NCBI GenBank assembly: GCA_021812745.1
Contig: JAKAMS010000140.1
Span: 1 to 6,753 of the forward strand
DNA length: 6,753 nt
From: Bacteroidota bacterium
Lineage (GTDB): Bacteria; Bacteroidota; Ignavibacteria; Ignavibacteriales; Melioribacteraceae
Direction: 5' to 3'
Positions 1 to 6,753 of this stretch are shown piece after piece. Position numbers and translations under genes: made by a program. How positions within the stretch are numbered: position 1 is the stretch's first letter; each line of letters starts with the position of its first letter. The notes below the pieces were generated by a model. It did no database searches. It worked only from the letters and a program-made list of their open reading frames with translations, and was not told the origin of the DNA.

Positions 1-2
1 CC

Positions 3-197
3 AATTATCAGCGATGCGAAGTTACATGTGTTTGCGGAAATACATTTGTAACACGTTCCACGGTTAGCAGTATTAAGATAGAACTTTGTTCTAACTGTCA
101 TCCATTCTTTACAGGAAAACAAAAACTCGTAGATTCCACAGGCCGTGTTGAAAGATTTAAAAAGAAATATGGCGTAAAAGAAGAAAAAACCGTTTAA
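3..197 (+). CDS. rpmE: Ribosomal protein bL31, 3' part (zinc-binding type)
   Basis: Structural protein of the large ribosomal subunit, sitting at the central protuberance and bridging to the 30S subunit. The 5' end lies outside the window; 64 residues are visible in the frame beginning at base 3. They contain the family's signature: a CVCGN pair, then TRSTVSS, then [12 protein letters not shown] and a basic tail with [11 protein letters not shown]. The CxC and CxxC cysteines mark this as the zinc-binding (C+) form rather than the zinc-independent paralogue used under zinc limitation. Only the first few residues appear to be missing, since L31 is normally about 70 to 80 residues and the CxCG motif lies near residue 16 to 18. 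It ends in TAA and is followed by an intrinsic terminator, so it is probably transcribed separately from rsmB. The identification is firm. Confidence 0.95.
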   Translation, partial: NYQRCEVTCVCGNTFVTRSTVSSIKIELCSNCHPFFTGKQKLVDSTGRVERFKKKYGVKEEKTV

Positions 198-220
198 TTT
201 TCTTTTAAGAGTTATATATA

Positions 221-249
221 GGGCTGTTTCAGCAGCCCTTTCTATTTTT
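221..249 (+). terminator. Intrinsic terminator downstream of rpmE
   Basis: A G+C-rich 6-bp stem (GGGCTG at 221-226 pairing with CAGCCC at 233-238) closes a 6-base loop. It is followed directly by a T-rich run (TTTCTATTTTT). This is the classic Rho-independent layout, 23 bases past the rpmE stop, and it separates rpmE from the rsmB transcript. It is also one of the few G+C-rich spots in an A+T-rich spacer. Confidence 0.85.
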
Positions 250-313
250 AAATCCACCCTTTTATTCGTTCATTTATTTTAAATAAATTAGCACCTAATA
301 CTTATCGCTTGAT

Positions 314-1684
314 ATGGAACAGGAAGAAAACAACGAAACAATAGGCATGAATCTCTACCAAGGTGTGAGAGGACATGCGGTTAAAATTCTTAATCGAATT
401 GATAGAACCGATGCGTACCTGGATAAACTTCTTGATATTGAGATCAAAAATTCCAATCTCTCCGGTCCGGATAAATCATTGTTATATGAAATTGTTCATG
501 GTGTAACCCGCTGGTTGGGAAGAATTGACTGGATCCTTAACGGATTCTATAAAGGTCAATTTTCTAAATGTATCCCTAATGTAAAAAACGCAATGCGTGT
601 GGCACTTTACCAGATTTTGTTTCTAGATAAAGTTCCGGATTATGCAGCTGTTAACGAAGCTGTTGATTTTGTAAAAAAATTGCAAGGACAGAAGCCTGCA
701 GATTTAACCAACGCAGTTTTACGTAACATTATTAGAAGCAAAGATTCGATCCGTTATCCCGATCCAAACGAAGATGTGATTGCATATCTTAGCGCTTATT
801 ATTCTCACCCGACTTGGCTTGTTAAAAGATGGGTTAACCGTTACGGAAAAGAAGACGCAGAAAAATTCCTTATAGCAAATAATAATAAACCCTCTCTTAC
901 TCTTCATGTAAATAGTTTAGTTACTACTGTTGATGAAATGAAATCGCTGTTGAATTCTGTTGAATTGAAATACAGCGATGGAAAATACTTACCGGATTTT
1001 ATTCGAATGGCAAATCTATCCAACATTACAGATTGGGAGTATTTTCATAAAGGATATTTTTCTGTTCAAGATGAGAGCACGGGATTGCCAATTAAACTTT
1101 TGGATGTAAAACCGGAAATGCGTGTTCTGGATTTATGTGCCGCTCCAGGAGGCAAAACAGCTTTAATTGCGGGTGTAATGAAGAACAGCGGTGAAATTGT
1201 TGCTCTCGACCGTTTCGATAGCAGATTGAAAGTATTACAAAAGAATCTTGACAGATTAAAAGTTAGTAACGTTAAAACCATTACAATTGATGCAAATGAA
1301 TATAATGATGAAGTGGGTTTTGACAGAGTTTTAGTAGATGCACCTTGTTCCGGATTGGGCACACTTACAAAGAAACCTGATATAAAATGGAAAAGGGATT
1401 TGAGTGATATCAGAAATATTGTTAATATTCAATACGAGTTACTCAAAAGCGGTGCAGCACAATTAAAACCGGGCGGCAGCTTAGTTTACAGTACATGCAC
1501 AATTGAACCCGAAGAAAATTTTGAAATCATTAATAAATTTTTAGCAGAAAATTCGAATTTTAGATTAGTTAATACCGGTAATTTTTTACCGATTGAAGTT
1601 GTGGCGGAAAATGGTACAGTTCAAACTTTGCCGCATATTCACAGTATTGACGGGTCCTTCGCGGCTAAATTAGAAAAGAGTTAA
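314..1684 (+). CDS. rsmB: 16S rRNA (cytosine-967-C5)-methyltransferase RsmB
   Basis: Cytoplasmic SAM-dependent enzyme that methylates C5 of cytosine 967 in 16S rRNA. The 456-residue length fits the two-part family. Residues about 13-145 form the NusB-like RNA-binding domain (VRGHAVKILNRI, VTRWLGRIDWIL, VNEAVDFVK, DLTNAVLRNI). Residues about 160-454 form the Rossmann methyltransferase. Motif I, the SAM-binding DLCAAPGGKT, starts at D273. Motif IV is VDAPCSGLGTL with C345, and motif VI is YSTCTIEPEEN with C395. These are the two cysteines of RNA m5C enzymes: the motif VI one attacks C6 and the motif IV one helps release product. Two ATGs compete: 314 and 347 (MNLYQGVRGHAV). Family similarity begins only after the second, and neither has a good Shine-Dalgarno, so the first 11 residues (acidic, MEQEENNETIG) may not be translated. 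rodZ starts 10 to 19 bases after its stop, so the two are probably cotranscribed. Confidence 0.95.
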   Translation: MEQEENNETIGMNLYQGVRGHAVKILNRIDRTDAYLDKLLDIEIKNSNLSGPDKSLLYEIVHGVTRWLGRIDWILNGFYKGQFSKCIPNVKNAMRVALYQILFLDKVPDYAAVNEAVDFVKKLQGQKPADLTNAVLRNIIRSKDSIRYPDPNEDVIAYLSAYYSHPTWLVKRWVNRYGKEDAEKFLIANNNKPSLTLHVNSLVTTVDEMKSLLNSVELKYSDGKYLPDFIRMANLSNITDWEYFHKGYFSVQDESTGLPIKLLDVKPEMRVLDLCAAPGGKTALIAGVMKNSGEIVALDRFDSRLKVLQKNLDRLKVSNVKTITIDANEYNDEVGFDRVLVDAPCSGLGTLTKKPDIKWKRDLSDIRNIVNIQYELLKSGAAQLKPGGSLVYSTCTIEPEENFEIINKFLAENSNFRLVNTGNFLPIEVVAENGTVQTLPHIHSIDGSFAAKLEKS

Positions 1685-1703
1685 TAAGTAATTTGTGAAT
1701 TCT

Positions 1704-4647
<2,944 letters not shown>

Positions 4648-4648
4648 A

Positions 4649-5179
4649 ATGTTTGAAGGATTAAAAAAGAAAATCGCGCATTTTATAATTCAGAAAAAAT
4701 ACTTGCGCAAAAGCAGCAAAGAATTTTCTTTTAATAACGTAGTTAGCAGTGCGAATGATCTATTTTTCGTAATGCCCAAAGATGATAAGGATTTCTTTTC
4801 TTCGTTTGAGATTTTGAAATATTATCAGATTCATAAAAAAGCAATAACCCTCTTCTTGCCTGAGCATAAATACAGTCTTGTTCCTGACAAAGAAAAATTT
4901 AAATTTATTTCTTACCACATAAACCAGATTACAAAATTAAATTTGCCGTCTAAAAACCTTGTTAGCAACTTAAGCCAGAAGGAATTTGATGTTGTCGTTG
5001 ATCTAAACCGTTCCGAAGATGTTTTCTTTAGTGCAGTTGCAAATGTGGTAAAAACTAAGATAAGGGTGAGTTTTGAGAAAGAGTTTTCCGGACAATATTA
5101 CAACATGCAAATAGCAGATAAAAACACAGATCCGGAAGTAGCTTATCGCAGTTTTTTGAACTATCTGAGAATGTTTTGA
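4649..5179 (+). CDS. Conserved-looking protein of unknown function, possibly a GT9-like half-domain
   Basis: I do not recognise this 176-residue protein with certainty. It is almost surely a real gene: it starts one base after the ligA stop (TAA-A-ATG) with GGAG four bases ahead of the ATG, and its codon use resembles its neighbours. There is no signal peptide or membrane helix. Residues 1-25 are strongly basic (KKKIAHFIIQKKYLRKSSK). Alternating hydrophobic strands and helices follow, such as NDLFFVMPKDDKDFFSSFEILKYY (36-59), KAITLFLP (64-71), KFKFISYH (83-90) and EFDVVVDLNRSEDVFFSAVANVVKTKIRVSF (112-142). This looks like one Rossmann-type domain. The strand order and the 'FDVVVDLN...A...TKIRVSF' stretch recall the N-terminal half of family 9 (heptosyltransferase-like) glycosyltransferases and short related proteins of Bacteroidota. 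The C-terminal donor-binding half of a GT9 is absent, so an active transferase is doubtful. The 73 bases after the stop do not continue the protein in any frame, so it looks naturally short rather than frameshifted. The GT9 link is inference. Confidence 0.8.
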   Translation: MFEGLKKKIAHFIIQKKYLRKSSKEFSFNNVVSSANDLFFVMPKDDKDFFSSFEILKYYQIHKKAITLFLPEHKYSLVPDKEKFKFISYHINQITKLNLPSKNLVSNLSQKEFDVVVDLNRSEDVFFSAVANVVKTKIRVSFEKEFSGQYYNMQIADKNTDPEVAYRSFLNYLRMF

Positions 5180-5202
5180 TTAATAATGTTTGGATTATTT
5201 AA

Positions 5203-5240
5203 TTGAATTTGTAGATTAGTAGTGTAAAAATCTAATTTAT
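5203..5240 (+). promoter_or_regulatory. Weak candidate promoter ahead of the STAS gene
   Basis: The 73-base gap before the STAS gene is a natural place for a promoter, and two overlapping readings are possible. A Bacteroidota-style pair would be TTTG at 5208-5211 and TAATTTAT at 5233-5240 (consensus TAnnTTTG, last G missing), 21 bases apart. A housekeeping sigma-70-like pair would be TTGAAT at 5203-5208 and TAAAAA at 5225-5230, 16 bases apart. Both are poor matches in a very A+T-rich region where such strings arise by chance. The STAS gene could instead be read through from the ligA transcript, as no terminator is visible between them. Confidence 0.2.
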
Positions 5241-5252
5241 AGAAATGGGAAT

Positions 5253-5612
5253 ATGAGCGAAAACTTTAATTACGAGTTAAAAAAGGTTGGCGATGTAGCC
5301 ACATTCAAATTGAATGAAAAACGGTTTGATGCATCAATTGCCGGGTTTGTTAAAGGTGAGTTTACAATTTTACTTCATACCGAAGACGTTAAAAAGCTGA
5401 TCATTGATCTATCGGAAGTTGAATATTGCGACAGTTCCGGTCTAAGTGCCATCTTATTGGCTTTTAGAATTCTACAATCCAATGAAGGTCATATTAGAAT
5501 TGCGTCACCTACTAAAAATGTAAAGACACTTATAGAAATTTCTCAACTTGATAGAGTTCTTCATGTTTGCAACACGGTAAATGAAGCATTAAAAGAATTG
5601 GAAACTTTATAA
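5253..5612 (+). CDS. Single-domain STAS protein, anti-sigma factor antagonist type
   Basis: At 119 residues it is one complete STAS domain, the length of SpoIIAA/RsbV-type proteins. Known members bind a GHKL serine kinase/anti-sigma factor and are switched off when that kinase phosphorylates a conserved serine. Key motif: LIIDLSEVEYCDSSGLSAIL (residues 49-68). By alignment to SpoIIAA's DSSGLGVIL, the phosphorylation site should be S61, directly after D60. The C-terminal helix region (KNVKTLIEISQLDRVLHVCNTVNEAL) is typical. The N-terminal part FNYELKKVGDVATFKLNEKRFDASIAGFVKGEF is the usual strand pair, but with 'RFDAS' where many members have 'RLDA'. GGGA lies a few bases before the ATG and is one of the better ribosome-binding sites in the window. 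No kinase, PP2C phosphatase or sigma factor is encoded nearby, so its partners must be elsewhere. It could act in a general stress, biofilm or other partner-switch; the exact output cannot be read from sequence. Confidence 0.9.
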   Translation: MSENFNYELKKVGDVATFKLNEKRFDASIAGFVKGEFTILLHTEDVKKLIIDLSEVEYCDSSGLSAILLAFRILQSNEGHIRIASPTKNVKTLIEISQLDRVLHVCNTVNEALKELETL

Positions 5613-5767
5613 AGAGAACAAACCACTTTATCACTTCAAATAGAATTTACCCTCAAATATATTCGTGGAAGCGAAAAGAAGAATGAATCATTTCTTGAGT
5701 TGAGCGAATAAAAAAAATGAAACTAACGTTTTTCTTCAATATTTTTTTCATTAATTAATGTTAAAAA

Positions 5768-6613
5768 ATGCTTAGCAAAGAATTATTGCGCAAAATAGAA
5801 TTAGTTGTCTTTGATCTTGATGGTACTCTGCTGGATGATAATGGAAATCTTGGCGAAGAAACAAAGACGCTAGTAAAAGAGCTTTCTAAATTGGGAGTTA
5901 AATTTTCTATTGCTACCGGAAGATTGCTTAGTGCTGTAACAGAATATGCTGATTTACTCGAAATAGAAATACCTCTAATTACTCTGGACGGTACATTAAT
6001 TCAAAGAGCTCCTAACAAGGAAAGTATTTTTGAATCATATTTGCCCAAAAAATATGTATCGCGCGCTCTTCGTTTATCGGATAAATATTTGGTAAAAATT
6101 GCATTGTGTCATAACTCGGCAATTTATTTTACAGAAGAAAACTCTCATGTTCCTCTTTTTCTTAACAAATTTGGCGCCAAATATCAGCAAGTAACTTCCT
6201 ATGAAAATTATCTTGATAAAACTTTGGAAATAGTAATTGTGGGAGATTACCAGGAAAGTGTTAAATATGTAGCAAAAAAAATGGCTTTTCCTTATACACT
6301 CGGCATTCGATCTTCGTATTATAAATCTCAAACTTATGGTGGAACTTATTATCTTGAAATAAGAAAAATGGGATGCAGTAAAGGGGAGGGATTGAGAAAA
6401 CTTCTACGTCATCTCAAAATTAAGATGAATAATACTGCAGTGCTCGGAGATTGGTATAACGATAAATCGTTGTTTGATACTGACGCTCTTAAGATTGCGG
6501 TAGCTAATGCTGTTCCTGAAATAAAAAAAATGGCAGATATTGTAACTAAAAAAACAAACAATGAAGATGGGACTGCCGAATTTCTAAAAATGCTTCTTCA
6601 AGCGAAGAAATAA
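5768..6613 (+). CDS. Cof-type HAD-IIB family phosphatase
   Basis: Cytoplasmic Mg2+-dependent phosphohydrolase of the HAD superfamily; family members dephosphorylate sugar phosphates, nucleotides, flavin precursors and similar small molecules. All four core motifs are visible in 281 residues. Motif I is VVFDLDGTLLD, with nucleophile D16 and acid/base D18. Motif II is SIATGR with T50. Motif III is K205 in CSKGEGL. Motif IV is GDWYND, with D228 and D232 as metal ligands. The C2-type cap lies between motifs II and III (about 84-190), as expected for subclass IIB. The tail VANAVPEIKKMADIVTKKTNNEDGTAEFL is the usual Cof ending. Two departures stand out: LITLDGT at 70-76, where Cof proteins normally have an Asn-Gly (NGA/NGG), and Trp-Tyr inside the motif IV loop, where small residues such as GDSxND or GDGxND are usual. 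The substrate cannot be assigned. No Shine-Dalgarno is evident at the chosen ATG, but motif I close behind it supports this start. Confidence 0.92.
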   Translation: MLSKELLRKIELVVFDLDGTLLDDNGNLGEETKTLVKELSKLGVKFSIATGRLLSAVTEYADLLEIEIPLITLDGTLIQRAPNKESIFESYLPKKYVSRALRLSDKYLVKIALCHNSAIYFTEENSHVPLFLNKFGAKYQQVTSYENYLDKTLEIVIVGDYQESVKYVAKKMAFPYTLGIRSSYYKSQTYGGTYYLEIRKMGCSKGEGLRKLLRHLKIKMNNTAVLGDWYNDKSLFDTDALKIAVANAVPEIKKMADIVTKKTNNEDGTAEFLKMLLQAKK

Positions 6614-6614
6614 A

Positions 6615-6753
6615 ATGTTGCTGCCGAATACAAAAATAAAATTACGGTCAAGTTTACGAATTAAGTTGATAATTGTTTTTATCACATTAATTCTTGTCGT
6701 TTTAATGTTTCCGCATGGCGAGTCTATCGAATCGGAAGTAACTGTAGGCTCTG
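6615..6753 (+). CDS. N-terminus of a membrane protein, probably a 7TM-HD (PgpH-like) phosphohydrolase; truncated by window edge
   Basis: The first 46 codons are present and the frame is open to the end of the window. The ATG follows the HAD stop by one base, so the two genes are probably cotranscribed. The visible protein has a basic cytoplasmic start (NTKIKLRSSLRIK), one hydrophobic helix at about 17-32 (KLIIVFITLILVVLMF), then FPHGESIESEVTVGS. That arrangement, with a first helix leading straight into an 'FP-G-S-E-E--VG' segment, resembles the entry into the extracytoplasmic 7TMR-HDED domain of PgpH/YqfF-type proteins. In those, a C-terminal cytoplasmic HD domain hydrolyses cyclic di-AMP. 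No catalytic residue lies in the window, so this rests on a short stretch and remains an inference. Any other membrane-anchored protein with an N-terminal helix is possible. Confidence 0.55.
   Translation, partial: MLLPNTKIKLRSSLRIKLIIVFITLILVVLMFPHGESIESEVTVGS

Noticed and set aside
284..303. Possible promoter elements upstream of rsmB (TAAATTAG at 284-291, TAATAC at 297-302)
   Set aside because: Each matches only part of a consensus and has no properly spaced upstream element. In this A+T-rich spacer such matches are expected by chance.
1066..1362. A 98-codon minus-strand frame inside rsmB
   Set aside because: It is antisense to the conserved SAM-binding motif region of rsmB. Its sequence is explained by the coding strand and resembles no known family.
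5717..5758. A 13-codon Phe-rich frame (MKLTFFFNIFFIN) just before the HAD gene, considered as a leader peptide
   Set aside because: It has no ribosome-binding site and no attenuator hairpin or T-run follows. Runs of A and T in this spacer give Lys and Phe codons by chance.
5613..5767. The 155-base gap between the STAS and HAD genes, examined for a small RNA, terminator or tRNA
   Set aside because: No G+C-rich stem with a T-run, no cloverleaf and no convincing promoter was found. There is only a short AATGA-A-TCATT palindrome and separated AATGAA/TTCATT copies, too small to interpret.

Overview
The window is a stretch of ordinary bacterial chromosome. It is A+T-rich and gene-dense, uses the standard genetic code, and every convincing gene is on the + strand. 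The protein sequences suggest a member of the Bacteroidota/Chlorobiota/Ignavibacteriota group, with an Ignavibacteria-like organism as the best guess. The pointers are the [23 protein letters not shown] style of the NAD-dependent ligase, weak or absent Shine-Dalgarno sequences before most genes, a RodZ with an HTH and DUF4115 layout, and what looks like the start of a PgpH-type 7TM-HD protein. This placement is inference from sequence flavour, not from a marker comparison.

Layout. At the left edge is the 3' end of rpmE (ribosomal protein L31, zinc-binding type), closed by a clear intrinsic terminator at about 221-249. After a 116-base spacer comes a tight run: rsmB (16S rRNA m5C967 methyltransferase), rodZ (membrane-anchored HTH cell-shape protein), ligA (NAD+-dependent DNA ligase, overlapping the end of rodZ by 29 bases) and an unrecognised 176-residue protein starting one base after the ligA stop. 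The spacing suggests one transcript from about 300 to 5179. After a 73-base gap comes a single-domain STAS protein (anti-sigma-factor-antagonist type). A 155-base gap with no recognisable gene follows. Last are a Cof-type HAD-IIB phosphatase and, one base after its stop, the first 46 codons of a membrane protein that is probably a 7TM-HD (PgpH-like, cyclic-di-AMP phosphodiesterase family) protein cut by the right edge.

How the genes fit together. They are housekeeping and regulatory functions: ribosome maturation (L31, RsmB), cell shape (RodZ), replication and repair (LigA), partner-switch signalling (STAS) and phosphate-ester or nucleotide-signal hydrolysis (HAD, 7TM-HD). No single pathway unites them. 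I see no mobile element, CRISPR array, toxin-antitoxin pair, defence cassette, tRNA or rRNA, and I do not find a convincing new biological system. The items most worth a second look are the short unknown protein after ligA (possibly a half-length GT9-like fold), the rodZ/ligA overlap, and motif departures in the HAD protein.
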